Below, in pieces: positions 33,020 through 41,795 of a stretch of 64,000 nt of DNA. The notes below the pieces were generated by a model. The model did not search any database and was not told where the DNA came from. It was given only the letters and a program-made list of their open reading frames with translations. The stretch comes from Actinosynnema pretiosum. GTDB taxonomy: Bacteria; Actinomycetota; Actinomycetes; Mycobacteriales; Pseudonocardiaceae. The stretch spans positions 124,001-188,000 of the forward strand of contig NZ_JAMTCF010000002.1 of the NCBI RefSeq assembly GCF_024171695.1, in the 5' to 3' direction. Position 1 is the first letter of the stretch, and each line of letters opens with the position of its first letter. Made by a program: the position numbers and the translations under genes.

Positions 33020-33292
33020 TCAGTGGTACTGGTGGGCCCTGCTGCGGTCGGACAGGAACGTCACGCCCGCGCCCGCCAGGCCCACCTGGAGCGCCAGTTC
33101 GATCCAGTCGACGCCCGCTGTGTCGGCGACACCCAGGACGGTGGCGCCGACGGTGCCCAGCAGGGCCGCGCCGATGCCGACCAGCACGGTCGTCAGCAGT
33201 GACATCCGCTGCTTGCCCGGCACCACCAACCTGCCCAGACCGCCCACGACGGCGCCGATCAGCAACGTCGAGATGATCCCGGTGATCTCCAT
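33020..33292 (-). CDS. GlsB/YeaQ/YmgE-family stress membrane protein
   Basis: A 90-residue transglycosylase-associated family protein with three hydrophobic helices. It starts MEITGIISTLLIGAVVGGLG, continues LVVPGKQRMSLLTTVLVGIG, and has the Gly-rich packing typical of the family. The central PGKQ turn is conserved. Such proteins respond to envelope or general stress; the mechanism is unknown. ATG at 33292 is supported by GGAGGGG 6 nt upstream. Upstream in-frame codons belong to no recognisable domain. Confidence 0.9.
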   Translation of the reverse strand: MEITGIISTLLIGAVVGGLGRLVVPGKQRMSLLTTVLVGIGAALLGTVGATVLGVADTAGVDWIELALQVGLAGAGVTFLSDRSRAHQYH

Positions 33293-33382
33293 GACGCACC
33301 CCTCCCCCTGCAACGCCCCGAACCCGGCGTTCCGCGACGCCGTGCTCACCACCGAGCATCGTCGGATCGGGTCGTCCCCGGA

Positions 33383-34174
33383 TCAGGCTTGCCCCTGAGC
33401 CACCCCCTGATCCGCACCCTGAGAGGCCCCGATCCCAGGGCTGGTCCCGGCGCCGGTGTCGGTGCTGGCACCGGTGCCGACGTCCACGTCAGCGCTCGCA
33501 CTCACGCCAGTGCCAGCACCCGCGCCCGTGGAACGCGCCGTCGACCGCGCAGTCACCGGCCCGGCCACCGCCGGTTCCCCGGCTGCCAGCCCGGCCACCA
33601 GCCCGGCCGACACCGGACCCACCGACCCCGCTCCCACCACCGGCCCCACCGCCGACCCCACCACCACACCCACCGCAGGCGGCGGCAACCCCACCGCCCC
33701 CGGCTCCCCGACCCCCAGCACCCCCGCGCCCGCCGGTGCCAGCGCCCGCCCCGGCACGTCCGGATCGCATCCCACCCGCGCCAAGCGCGCCCGGATCGAC
33801 CAAGCCGACCGCCCCATCTCGCGAGCCGCCGCCCGCACCACCTCGGCCGCCGTCGCACCGGGCCCCGCCGCCAACCAGGAAGCCCGCAGCCGCCCGTCCA
33901 GCTCCGCGCTCCACGGCTGGTTCGCGTTCGCGGGCCGCCCGCGCCCGGTCGTCCCCGGCGCGCCCAACCGCCCCAGCGCCCCCAGGACCTGCCCCAGCAG
34001 CCTCCCGACCGCCACCCCGGAATCCGCGGGCAGCCGCAGCGCCCCCTCCGCCACCAGGGCCCCCGAGGTGTCCACGCCGGTCAGCTCCACCACCAGGTCG
34101 GGATCGGCCGAGGCCACCACGCGGTAGCTCGTCGTGCCCAGCAGAACAGTGCTCTCGTACGTCGCTGTCATCAT
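33383..34174 (-). CDS. Unknown protein with Myb/SANT-like HTH and long low-complexity tail
   Basis: About 263 residues from ATG 34174. The first 85 residues form an unrecognised alpha/beta region (TYESTVLLGTTSYRVVAS). Residues about 88-145 look like a Myb/SANT or resolvase-type HTH: PWSAELDGRLRASWLAAGPG, then AREMGRSAWSIRARLARVGC. The last 115 residues are Ala/Gly/Val/Thr-rich low complexity ending in DQGVAQGQA. It follows the C5 methyltransferase gene by 42 bp in the same direction and may be its DNA-binding partner; this is inferred from position. The start is uncertain; an in-frame TTG at 34204 is possible. Confidence 0.68.
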   Translation of the reverse strand: MMTATYESTVLLGTTSYRVVASADPDLVVELTGVDTSGALVAEGALRLPADSGVAVGRLLGQVLGALGRLGAPGTTGRGRPANANQPWSAELDGRLRASWLAAGPGATAAEVVRAAAREMGRSAWSIRARLARVGCDPDVPGRALAPAGAGVLGVGEPGAVGLPPPAVGVVVGSAVGPVVGAGSVGPVSAGLVAGLAAGEPAVAGPVTARSTARSTGAGAGTGVSASADVDVGTGASTDTGAGTSPGIGASQGADQGVAQGQA

Positions 34175-34216
34175 GTCGACGACGCTAGGGGCGACCCCCG
34201 ACAAAAACCGGCCCGG

Positions 34217-35311
34217 TCACGGGCAGAGCGGGCAGAAGTCACCCGGTCGAGCGACGCCGGTCAGCGCCCCGCGCACGTGCTCGGCCACCGCCCGCGCCAA
34301 CAGCGGCGGCACCGCGTTGCCGATCTGGCGCGCCACCTCGCCCTTCGTCCCGCACCACTCGAACCCGTCCGGGAACCCCTGCAACCGCGCCGCCTCCAGG
34401 TGCGTGATCGGCCGGTCAACCCGGTGCCCGTCCTCGCCCGGCTCCCACTGCGGGTGCAGGTACTGCCCCTTCTCCGGCTTGTAGAACTCGGTCCGGATGG
34501 TCAGCGACGGCTCGTCCCACCGCATCCGCCCCATCACGTCCGTCGTCCCGGTCTTCTTCTCCCGCCAGCACCTCGGCAGCAGCTCGTCCGGCAGGTCGAA
34601 CCGCCCGCCGCCGGGCGGCACGTGCCGGTACCGCAGCAGCGACAGCGGCGTCGGGTTGCGGCCGACGTGCAGGTCCGCGCTCGTGAACCGCCCCGGCACC
34701 GACCGCCCGAAGAACTCCGTCGCCGCCTTGGGCAGCGCGGTCGACCGCGGAACCTCGGGCAACCCGGTCAGCACGTCCCGCACCGAGTGCCACCGCGCGC
34801 GCTCGTGCGTGGGCGACGGCAGCTCCACCCTTCCGACCCGCGACCCGATCACGATCGCCCGCCGCCTGCGCTGGGGCACCCCGAAGTCGGCCGCCAGCAG
34901 CACCCCCGCCGACAGCTCGTACCCCTCGGTCTCGGCCTGGAGCAGCGCGAACTCGGTCGACGCCAGGAACCGCCCGACGTTCTCGATCACGAACACCGAC
35001 GGCCGCGCCGCCCGCACCACCCGCAGGTACTCCCGCCACAGCGAGTTCCGGGGGTCGGTCACGTCCCGCGACCCCAGCGTCGAGAACCCCTGGCACGGCG
35101 GCCCGCCGACCACCACGTCGACCTGAGGCACGTCCGAGTCCGGCACCGCCGCGATGTCGGCCCACCGCACGTGGTCCTCGCCGAAGTTCGCCGCGTACGT
35201 CGACGCCGCGTGCAGGTCGTGCTCCACCGCCATGACCGGCTCGAACCCCGCCGAGGTGAAACCGGAGGTCATGCCGCCGCACCCGGCGAACAGGTCGATC
35301 ATGGACAGCAC
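34217..35311 (-). CDS. DNA (cytosine-5) methyltransferase
   Basis: A 364-residue C5 methyltransferase. The AdoMet motif I is MIDLFAGCGGMTSGF at the N-terminus. Motif IV is GGPPCQGFS with catalytic Cys73, motif VI is VFVIENV, motif VIII contains QRRRR, and motif X near the C-terminus is QIGNAVPPLLARAVAEH. The variable region between VIII and IX carries the target specificity, which cannot be read. It methylates cytosine in a defined duplex site. The vsr gene lies 10 bp upstream in the same operon, as with dcm-vsr of enterobacteria, implying that the product 5-methylcytosine is prone to T-G mismatch. No cognate restriction endonuclease gene is visible. GTG 35311 or ATG 35302 is the start. Confidence 0.93.
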   Translation of the reverse strand: MLSMIDLFAGCGGMTSGFTSAGFEPVMAVEHDLHAASTYAANFGEDHVRWADIAAVPDSDVPQVDVVVGGPPCQGFSTLGSRDVTDPRNSLWREYLRVVRAARPSVFVIENVGRFLASTEFALLQAETEGYELSAGVLLAADFGVPQRRRRAIVIGSRVGRVELPSPTHERARWHSVRDVLTGLPEVPRSTALPKAATEFFGRSVPGRFTSADLHVGRNPTPLSLLRYRHVPPGGGRFDLPDELLPRCWREKKTGTTDVMGRMRWDEPSLTIRTEFYKPEKGQYLHPQWEPGEDGHRVDRPITHLEAARLQGFPDGFEWCGTKGEVARQIGNAVPPLLARAVAEHVRGALTGVARPGDFCPLCP

Positions 35312-35321
35312 ACCGGTCAGG

Positions 35322-35744
35322 CTAGCCGAGACCGCGCCGCCCCAGGACCGCCTCCCGGACCCGCTCCGCCGCCACCGCCGGGTCCTCGTGCTCCCACACC
35401 CGCACCGCCGCCCACCCGGCCTCGGCCAGCACCAGGTCCGTGTTCGCGTCCCGCGCCCGGTTCGCCTCGATCTTGGCCCGCCAGAACTGGCCGTTCCGCT
35501 TCGGCCAGGTGCCGTGCTCGGGGCAGCCGTGCCAGAAGCACCCGTCCACGAACACCGCCACCCGCGTCGGCCCGAACACCACGTCCGCCTCGCGCCGCAC
35601 GCCCCTCACCGGCCGCCGGTGCACCCGGTACCGCAGGCCCAACCGGTGCAGCTCCCGGCGCAGCGCCACCTCGATCCCGGTGTCGCGCGAGCGCTGCCTG
35701 CTCATCCTGGCGCGGACGTCGTCCGTGGTCTCCAGCTCCGGCAC
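35322..35744 (-). CDS. vsr: Very short patch repair endonuclease
   Basis: A 140-residue Vsr nuclease. MSRQRSRDTGIEVALRREL is the family opening, GVRREADVVFGPTRVAVFVD carries the catalytic Asp region, and CFWHGCPEHGTWPKRN holds the zinc and His ligands. It nicks 5' to the T of T-G mismatches arising from deaminated 5-methylcytosine, protecting sites of the adjacent methyltransferase. GTG at 35744 is chosen since GGGAG at 35754-35758 lies 9 nt upstream; GTG at 35780 would add 12 residues but has no ribosome site. Confidence 0.93.
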   Translation of the reverse strand: MPELETTDDVRARMSRQRSRDTGIEVALRRELHRLGLRYRVHRRPVRGVRREADVVFGPTRVAVFVDGCFWHGCPEHGTWPKRNGQFWRAKIEANRARDANTDLVLAEAGWAAVRVWEHEDPAVAAERVREAVLGRRGLG

Positions 35745-35805
35745 CCGCCCATGCTCCCGCACCGGCGAGGCGCACGTCACGGGGAGGGGAACGTCACCGC
35801 GCGCG

Positions 35806-36921
35806 TCACCGCCCGGCGTCCAGGTCCGCCCGAGCCGCCGCGTCCCACCCGGCGTCCCACCCGGCCGCGCTGCGCACCACCGTCGTCTTGGACACGGTCC
35901 GCGCGAACAACCGCCCGAACAACGTGTCCACCTCCTTGCGCCGCTGCGCCAGCACCGGCAGCAACCGGTCGTCCGACACCTCGTTCACCACCCGCAGCCG
36001 CTCCCCGACCCGCTGCGCGTACGCCAGCAGGAACGACTTGCGGAACCCCAGCGACCGCTCCTCCGAGGCCTTCCCGGCCCGCTCGCCAGCCGCGACCATC
36101 GCGCGCGTGGCCTGCACCAGCAGCGACCGCGACAGCAGCTCCACGATCTCCAGGTCCACCTCGGCTCCCACCAGCGCCACGAACCCCAGGTCGGAGTGCA
36201 CGACCGCGCGCGCCCGGTTCGCCTCGGCGACCACGTGCACCACCTGGGCCTTGCCGTCGAAGTACTTCCGGTCCAGCCACAACCGCCGCGACCCGGCCGA
36301 CGGCTCCTCGTCCGGCATCCGCTCCAGCGCGTGCCGCGTCACCAGCTCCTGCGCCTTCGCCGACAGCGCCTCCGCCTCCTCGGGGAACGCGGTCGACTCG
36401 GCCTTGGCCAGCAGCCCGCGAACCCGCTTCAGCACGCGCGCGTCCACGCCCCGGTGCTCCAGCCCGGCCAGCGGCGACCCCGGCGGCGGCGCGATCGCGG
36501 GCAGCGGCGGCAGCCCGATCAGGCTCCCGAGCACGCCGACCGCCACCTCCACCGCGTCGTCGCGCAGCTCGATGTGCCTGGCCGCCCACTGGTCCAGGTG
36601 CGGCAGCTCCGCGTCCCACCAGACCCGCGCGTCCAGCTCCGCCAGCTGCTCGCGCCACAGCGGCGGCAGCGCGCCCAGCCGCTCGGACTCGGCGGCCAGC
36701 ACGTCCACCAGGTACGCCACCGCCCGCGCGTCCCCGGCCCTGCCCACCACCTCGCGCACGTCGCCGGGCGTCCAGCCGCGCTCCCACAGCGGGTCCAGCG
36801 CGTCCCGCAGCGCGGCGCGCACGGCGCCGTCCACCTCGGACGGTGACAGGGTCGAGGTGCGCGGCAGGCGCGCCCTCCGGGTGGTGGCGGCCCGCCACAC
36901 CGCCTCGCGAAGTGACTCCAC
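35806..36921 (-). CDS. DUF2786 domain-containing protein
   Basis: A 371-residue protein. A DUF2786 motif lies near residue 160: VLKRVRGLLAKAESTAFPEE, continuing AEALSAKAQELVTRHAL. A basic and aromatic segment with DRKYFDGKAQVVHVVAEANR follows, then a long helical region ending in an FRKSFLLAYAQRVGERL stretch. DUF2786 proteins are widespread in actinomycetes and phages with no established function. It lies 61 bp upstream of vsr in the same direction. GTG at 36921 is the most likely start because the upstream in-frame reading crosses the divergent gene at 37000. Confidence 0.85.
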   Translation of the reverse strand: MESLREAVWRAATTRRARLPRTSTLSPSEVDGAVRAALRDALDPLWERGWTPGDVREVVGRAGDARAVAYLVDVLAAESERLGALPPLWREQLAELDARVWWDAELPHLDQWAARHIELRDDAVEVAVGVLGSLIGLPPLPAIAPPPGSPLAGLEHRGVDARVLKRVRGLLAKAESTAFPEEAEALSAKAQELVTRHALERMPDEEPSAGSRRLWLDRKYFDGKAQVVHVVAEANRARAVVHSDLGFVALVGAEVDLEIVELLSRSLLVQATRAMVAAGERAGKASEERSLGFRKSFLLAYAQRVGERLRVVNEVSDDRLLPVLAQRRKEVDTLFGRLFARTVSKTTVVRSAAGWDAGWDAAARADLDAGR

Positions 36922-36999
36922 GAGCGGCCATTGTCCCCGTTCGGGTGCGGTGTCGCGCCGGCCGGTGCGGGGTGGCGCGCCCCGTGCCAGCCTCAGCCT

Positions 37000-37671
37000 G
37001 TGAGCCGCGACACGCAGAGCACGTTGCGGCGCCCGGCCCTGGTGGTGAGCCGTCCACAGGGGACACCCCTGACCCCGGCGCAGCGCAGGGTGGTGCGCCG
37101 CTGCCGGGACCTGCCCGCCGTGGCCGACCCGCTGGAGGCCGAGCTGACGCTGAGCAGCGCGGTGGCGGACTGCGCGGTCGACGACGAGTTCTGGGCCGGG
37201 CTGGTCGAGCACGCCGTCGCCCGTTCGGGGCCCTGCTCCGACGCCCTCCTGGGCGTCCTGGCGTCGGCGGTCACCGGGCGGCCTGGGCAGTGGGCCAGGA
37301 ACGCGGTGCGCCCGGCGGGGCCGCCGCTCAAGGTCGGCGGCTCGTGGACGTGCGACCGCACCATCGACGCCGGTTACCTCGCGGTGCTCTGCGCCTACCG
37401 GTTCGGTGACCGGGAACACGCTCTCGTGTTCCTGATAGACGAATTGGTCGGCAGCGTCGTGCGAAAGGCGTTCGTCACCCGGCAGGTGAGCAGGACCTTG
37501 GCCGAACTGGCCGGGCAGGGACCGCTGACGCCGCTGGGCTCGGAAGCCGCGCACTGGTTGTTGGCGAAGTCCTACGAACGGCTCGACCGACGCGCTGACC
37601 TGCGGGTCGACCCCGATGTCGGCCTGACCAGGCTGATGGTGAGGAGACGGATAGCGCTGGCCTTCGGCTGA
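37000..37671 (+). CDS. Unknown protein, divergent from the DUF2786 gene
   Basis: A 223-residue soluble, mostly helical protein with no recognised domain. A Cys pair (DWSC-like SWTCDRT and LAVLCAYRFGD) is present but with no clear metal motif; DREHALVFLIDELVGSVVRK is the most distinctive stretch. It shares a 78-bp divergent spacer with the DUF2786 gene and ends just before a perfect terminator. A similar unnamed gene beside DUF2786 proteins may recur in related genomes, which would suggest a functional pair; this is inference. The GTG start has no strong ribosome site. Confidence 0.75.
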   Translation: MSRDTQSTLRRPALVVSRPQGTPLTPAQRRVVRRCRDLPAVADPLEAELTLSSAVADCAVDDEFWAGLVEHAVARSGPCSDALLGVLASAVTGRPGQWARNAVRPAGPPLKVGGSWTCDRTIDAGYLAVLCAYRFGDREHALVFLIDELVGSVVRKAFVTRQVSRTLAELAGQGPLTPLGSEAAHWLLAKSYERLDRRADLRVDPDVGLTRLMVRRRIALAFG

Positions 37672-37677
37672 ACGCAG

Positions 37678-37711
37678 AAATGGGGCCTTCGATTTCTCGA
37701 AGGCCCCATTT
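37678..37711. terminator. Perfect 15-bp bidirectional terminator
   Basis: The arms 37678-37692 and 37697-37711 pair perfectly with loop TTTC and are flanked by AAAT/ATTT, so each strand has a short U tract. It separates the unknown gene (ends 37671) from convergent tRNA-Lys. Confidence 0.93.
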
Positions 37712-37717
37712 CTGGAG

Positions 37718-37790
<73 letters not shown>

Positions 37791-38020
37791 TCAGACGGTC
37801 TTGCTTTCTTGCTTTGTTCTTGCTCCGTCCGACATGGAGAACATTAGCACAGCATCTGCCGCACTTCCCAATCGCCTGGTCAGGCCGGGTTTGCGGCTCC
37901 GGACGGCGCGGTCGGGTGCCGGTAACGATCCAGCATCTCCGGCAACGAGGGCAACCCCTATGACGTCCCCTATGCAGGGGACGCTGAACAGGGCGGATGT
38001 AGCTACGTTCGGTGTTCGGA

Positions 38021-39250
38021 ATGGCACGGAAACGGACGGGGCAGGGGATGGGCAAGTCGCGCAAGCGGGGGGCGCTGGGAATCGCTGTGATCGGGGTCGT
38101 CGCGACCTTGCTCACGGCGTGTTCGAGCGGTGCGGGCGATTCAGCGGGCAACGGGAGCGACACGACGCCGGTGGCGGCGCAGTCCTCGGAGCCCGCGAAG
38201 CCGGTGTCGCTCAGCCTCGGGCCCGCCAACCAGACGGCGGACGTCGCACCGGGTCTCCCGGTCGTGGCCACCGCCACCGACGGCAAGATCACCGAGGCCG
38301 TGCTGACCAACGCGGAGGGCAAGACCGTCGCGGGCCAGCTCTCGGCCGACGGCGCGCAGTGGGTCAACACCGAGGCGCTCGGCTACCAGAAGCAGTACAC
38401 GCTCGCGGTCACCGGCCAGGGCGCGGACGGCAAGCCGGTCACGCAGACCTCGACCTTCACCACGGTGAAGCCGAGGACGCAGACCTTCCTGTCGGTCAAC
38501 CCGATGGACGGCACCACCGTCGGCGTCGGCCAGCCGCTGGCGTTCTACTTCGACGAGCCGATCGCGGACAAGGCCGCCGCCGAGGCCATGATCTCCATCA
38601 CCACGGAGCCCAAGGTCGACGGCGCGTTCTACTGGTTCAAGAACGACGAGGTGCACTGGCGCCCGCAGAACTACTGGGCGGCGGGCACCAAGGTCACCAT
38701 CGACGCCAAGGTCTACGGCAAGCACCTGGGCAACGGGGTGTACGGCGAGAAGGACCGCCACATCCAGACGACCATCGGCGACGCGGTGATCCACGAGGCG
38801 GACGGCCAGAGCCACCAGGTCGTCACCAAGATCAACGGTCAGGTCGCGCGCACCATGCCCACCTCCATGGGCAACGCGGCCAACACCACCCCGGTCGGCA
38901 CGTACGTGCTGACCGAGAAGCACGACCACATGGTCATGGACTCGCGCACGTACGGCCTCGCGCTGGACGCGGGCGGCTACGTCACCCCGGTCGACTGGGC
39001 GACGCGCATGTCCAACAGCGGCATCTTCTTCCACAGCGCCCCGTGGTCGATCGGCGACCAGGGCGTGCGCAACGTCAGCCACGGCTGCCTGAACCTGTCG
39101 CCCGAGAACGCGAAGTGGGTCTTCGACCTGTCGAAGCCCGGCGACATCGTGATCGTCACCAACTCGGGCGGCCCGCGCCTGGAGTCGTGGGACGGCTTCG
39201 GCGACTGGCAGGTGCCGTGGGAGGAGTGGGTGAAGGGCGGCAACAAGTAG
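38021..39250 (+). CDS. Lipoprotein L,D-transpeptidase (Ig-like domains plus YkuD)
   Basis: A 409-residue lipoprotein. The basic n-region and membrane helix end in lipobox LLTAC with Cys34. Two Ig-like domains (about 60-250) are followed by the YkuD catalytic domain with GIFFHSAPWS and the catalytic Cys in SHGCLNLSPENA. The C-terminal extension WDGFGDWQVPWEEW matches mycobacterial LdtMt2-type enzymes. It forms 3-3 cross-links in peptidoglycan outside the membrane. A TAGCTA hexamer lies about 20 bp upstream of the start. ATG at 38021 is a compromise; GTG 38012 and ATG 38048 are in frame, and the latter would shorten the basic region. Confidence 0.93.
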   Translation: MARKRTGQGMGKSRKRGALGIAVIGVVATLLTACSSGAGDSAGNGSDTTPVAAQSSEPAKPVSLSLGPANQTADVAPGLPVVATATDGKITEAVLTNAEGKTVAGQLSADGAQWVNTEALGYQKQYTLAVTGQGADGKPVTQTSTFTTVKPRTQTFLSVNPMDGTTVGVGQPLAFYFDEPIADKAAAEAMISITTEPKVDGAFYWFKNDEVHWRPQNYWAAGTKVTIDAKVYGKHLGNGVYGEKDRHIQTTIGDAVIHEADGQSHQVVTKINGQVARTMPTSMGNAANTTPVGTYVLTEKHDHMVMDSRTYGLALDAGGYVTPVDWATRMSNSGIFFHSAPWSIGDQGVRNVSHGCLNLSPENAKWVFDLSKPGDIVIVTNSGGPRLESWDGFGDWQVPWEEWVKGGNK

Positions 39251-39266
39251 TCACCGCCCCAGCCCG

Positions 39267-40895
39267 TCAGCGGTCCGCGACGCGACCCGCCGCCACTTCC
39301 AGGCGGCGGGTCGTTCGCATCGTGGCCAGCATCCTGCGGTCGTGGGTGACCAGGAGCAGGGTGCCGGTGAAGCTCTCCAGCGCCGACTCCAGCTGCTCGA
39401 TCGCGGGCAGGTCCAGGTGGTTCGTCGGCTCGTCCAGCACCAGCAGGTTCACCCCGCGCGCCTGGAGCAGCGCCAGCGCCGCGCGGGTGCGCTCGCCCGG
39501 TGACAGCGACGCGGCCGGGCGCAGCACGTGGTCCGCCTTCAGGCCGAACTTCGCCAGCAGCGTGCGCACCTCCGCCGACGGCAGGTCGGGCACCTCGGCG
39601 CCGAAGGCGTCGGCCAGCGGGAGCTCGCCCAGGAACAGCCCGCGCGCCTGGTCGACCTCGCCGACCACCACGCCCGGTCCCAGCGACGCCGAGCCCTCGG
39701 CCAGCTCGACCCGGCCCAGCAGGGCGCCCAGCAGCGTCGACTTGCCCGCGCCGTTCGCCCCGGTGATCGCGACCCGGTCCGCCCAGTCCACCTGCAGGTC
39801 GACCGGCCCCAGCACGAAGTCGCCGCGCCGCACGACCGCGCCGCGCAGCACCGCCACGACCGCGCCCGAGCGCGGGGCCGAGGCGATCTCCATCCGCAGC
39901 TCCCACTCCTTGCGGGGCTCCTCGACCACCTCCAGCCGCTCGATCAACCGCTCGGTCTGCCTGGCCTTCGCGGCCTGCTTCTCGGTCGACTCGGAGCGGA
40001 ACTTGCGGCCTGCCTTGTCGTTGTCGGTGGACTTGCGCCGGGCGTTCTTCACGCCCTTCTCCATCCACGAGCGCTGCGTCCTGGCCCGCTCCTCCAGGTC
40101 CGAGCGCTTGTCCGCGTACTCCTCGTAGTCCTCGCGCGCGTGCCGCCTGGCGATCTCGCGCTCCTCCAGGTACGACTCGTACCCGCCGCCGTAGGACCGC
40201 ACCTGCCGCTGCGCCAGGTCCAGCTCGACCACCCGCGTCACGGTGCGCGCCAGGAACTCCCGGTCGTGCGACACCAGCACCGCGCCCGCGCGCAACCCCG
40301 TGACGAACGCCTCCAGCCGCTCCAGCCCGTCCAGGTCCAGGTCGTTGGTCGGCTCGTCCAGCAGGAACACGTCGTACCGGCTCAGCAGCAGCGACGCCAT
40401 GCCCGCCCGCGCCGCCTGCCCGCCGGACAGCGAGGTCATCGGCTGGTCCAGGTCCACGCCCAGCCCCAGCTCGGCGGCGACCTCCTCGGACCGCTCGGCC
40501 AGGTCCGCCCCGCCGAGCGCGAGCCACCGCTCCAGCGCCTCCGAGTACCCCTCGTCCACGCCCTCCGACAGCAGCTCGGTGAGCCTGTCCAGTTCGGACT
40601 GCGCCTGCGCGACCCCGGTGCGGCGGGCCAGGAAGTCCCGCACGGTCTCACCGGGACGGCGCTCCGGCTCCTGCGGCAGGTGCCCGACCGTCGCGGACGC
40701 GGGGGAGAGGCGGATCACACCGGACTCGGCGGGGACCAGGCCCGCCAGGGTGCGCAGGAGCGTCGACTTGCCCGCGCCGTTCACCCCGACCAGGCCGACC
40801 ACGTCCCCCGGCGCGACCACCAGGTCCAAGCCGGAGAACAGCACGCGGTCGCCGTGCCCGGCGGCCAGGTCCTTGGCGACGAGAGTGGCGCTCAT
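39267..40895 (-). CDS. ABC-F family ATPase (ribosome-associated or resistance type)
   Basis: A 542-residue protein with two ABC nucleotide-binding domains and no membrane helices. Walker A motifs GVNGAGKSTLL (near 40) and GANGAGKSTLL (near 370), signatures SGGQAARAG and SPGERTRAAL, and Walker B motifs LLDEPTNDLD and VLDEPTNHLD are all intact. The interdomain linker is long, basic and charged, as expected for ribosome E-site binding. ABC-F proteins act on stalled or drug-bound ribosomes. ATG 40895 is the start; the longer in-frame reading runs back through tRNA-His and is not real. GAGGGG lies 9-10 nt upstream. Confidence 0.92.
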   Translation of the reverse strand: MSATLVAKDLAAGHGDRVLFSGLDLVVAPGDVVGLVGVNGAGKSTLLRTLAGLVPAESGVIRLSPASATVGHLPQEPERRPGETVRDFLARRTGVAQAQSELDRLTELLSEGVDEGYSEALERWLALGGADLAERSEEVAAELGLGVDLDQPMTSLSGGQAARAGMASLLLSRYDVFLLDEPTNDLDLDGLERLEAFVTGLRAGAVLVSHDREFLARTVTRVVELDLAQRQVRSYGGGYESYLEEREIARRHAREDYEEYADKRSDLEERARTQRSWMEKGVKNARRKSTDNDKAGRKFRSESTEKQAAKARQTERLIERLEVVEEPRKEWELRMEIASAPRSGAVVAVLRGAVVRRGDFVLGPVDLQVDWADRVAITGANGAGKSTLLGALLGRVELAEGSASLGPGVVVGEVDQARGLFLGELPLADAFGAEVPDLPSAEVRTLLAKFGLKADHVLRPAASLSPGERTRAALALLQARGVNLLVLDEPTNHLDLPAIEQLESALESFTGTLLLVTHDRRMLATMRTTRRLEVAAGRVADR

Positions 40896-40921
40896 CGGCG
40901 AAAACCCCTCAAGACGTGGGA

Positions 40922-40953
40922 AACGCCCCCCGACCTTGTGGTCGAGGGGCGTT
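40922..40953 (-). terminator. Terminator of tRNA-His
   Basis: 13-nt arms (40922-40934 and 40941-40953) pair with one mismatch around loop CTTGTG. On the minus strand the stem is followed by TTTCCC, just beyond the tRNA-His 3' end and before the ABC-F start. Confidence 0.75.
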
Positions 40954-40960
40954 CTCTCGG

Positions 40961-41034
40961 GGTGAGTGACGGGACTTGAACCCGCGACACCTGGGATCAC
41001 AACCCAGTGCTCTACCGACTGAGCTACACCCACC
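40961..41034 (-). tRNA. tRNA-His (GUG)
   Basis: A complete cloverleaf on the minus strand with anticodon GUG (genome 40998-41000), D arm GCTCAGTCGGTAGAGC and T-loop TTCAAGT. It has the His-specific extra G at position -1 (41034) opposite C73 (40961). CCA is not encoded. Confidence 0.97.
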
Positions 41035-41096
41035 ATCACCGGGCTGGCCCGGCGGATGAAGCATACAGTGCCACACCGCCAAGCCTGAAATCGCCC

Positions 41097-41723
41097 CTAT
41101 TTCACGCGGTCGGCGGGCGTCACGCCGTCCGCCGCGAGCAGTTCGGCGGCCACCGACTGCGCCTGCTCCGAGGTCGGCCCCGGCTGCGGCACGAACGCGG
41201 TGCGGCGGTAGTAGGCCAGCTCCCGGATGGACTCCTCGATGTCCGCGAGCGCCCGGTGCGCCAGGCCCTTGCCGGGCTGCGCGAAGTAGATGCGCGGGTA
41301 CCAGCGCCTGCACAGCTCCTTGATGGAGGACACGTCCACCATCCGGTAGTGCAGGTGCGCGTCCAGCTCCGGCATGTCGCGGGCGATGAAGCCCCGGTCG
41401 GTCGCGATCGAGTTGCCCGCCAGCGGCGCGGTGCGCGCGTCGGGCACCCACTCGCGGATGTAGGCGAGCACCAGCGCCTCGGCCTCGGCGAGCGTCGTCG
41501 TCGAGCGCCGGACCTCCTCCGTGAGGCCGGACTTGGCGTGCATCTTCACGACCACTTCCGGCATCGCGGCGAGCGCCTCGTCGTCGGCGTGGATGACCAC
41601 GTCGACGCCCTCGCCGAGGACGTTCAGCTCCGCGTCGGTCACCAGCGCCGCGATCTCGATCAGGGCGTCGGAGCCCAGGTCCAGGCCGGTCATCTCGCAG
41701 TCGATCCACACCAGGCGATCCAT
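41097..41723 (-). CDS. orn: Oligoribonuclease
   Basis: A 208-residue DEDDh 3'-5' exonuclease. Exo I is [11 protein letters not shown] near residue 5, Exo II includes [19 protein letters not shown] near residue 101, and Exo III has [16 protein letters not shown] with the catalytic His and Asp near residue 160. It degrades di- to pentaribonucleotides, including pGpG from cyclic di-GMP breakdown. ATG at 41723 is the usual family start; GTG one codon earlier is equally close to the G-rich site. tRNA-His lies 62 bp downstream in the same direction. Confidence 0.96.
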   Translation of the reverse strand: MDRLVWIDCEMTGLDLGSDALIEIAALVTDAELNVLGEGVDVVIHADDEALAAMPEVVVKMHAKSGLTEEVRRSTTTLAEAEALVLAYIREWVPDARTAPLAGNSIATDRGFIARDMPELDAHLHYRMVDVSSIKELCRRWYPRIYFAQPGKGLAHRALADIEESIRELAYYRRTAFVPQPGPTSEQAQSVAAELLAADGVTPADRVK

Positions 41724-41795
41724 CACCCCCCGAAGCCTAGTCGCCGCGCCCGCGCCGGACCGCGCGCTCGGGCCCGCGTCCACCTTGCGATTCCG

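Noticed and set aside
28933..36921. A DISARM- or BREX-type defence system
   Set aside because: A helicase and a C5 methyltransferase are present, but DUF1998, PLD nuclease, PglZ and BrxC/BrxL-type genes are absent, and the helicase is in a separate operon several kb away.
40896..41039. N-terminal extension of the ABC-F protein through the tRNA-His gene
   Set aside because: The extension is a translation of the tRNA and its terminator; the ABC-F domain begins with a typical Met preceded by GAGGGG.
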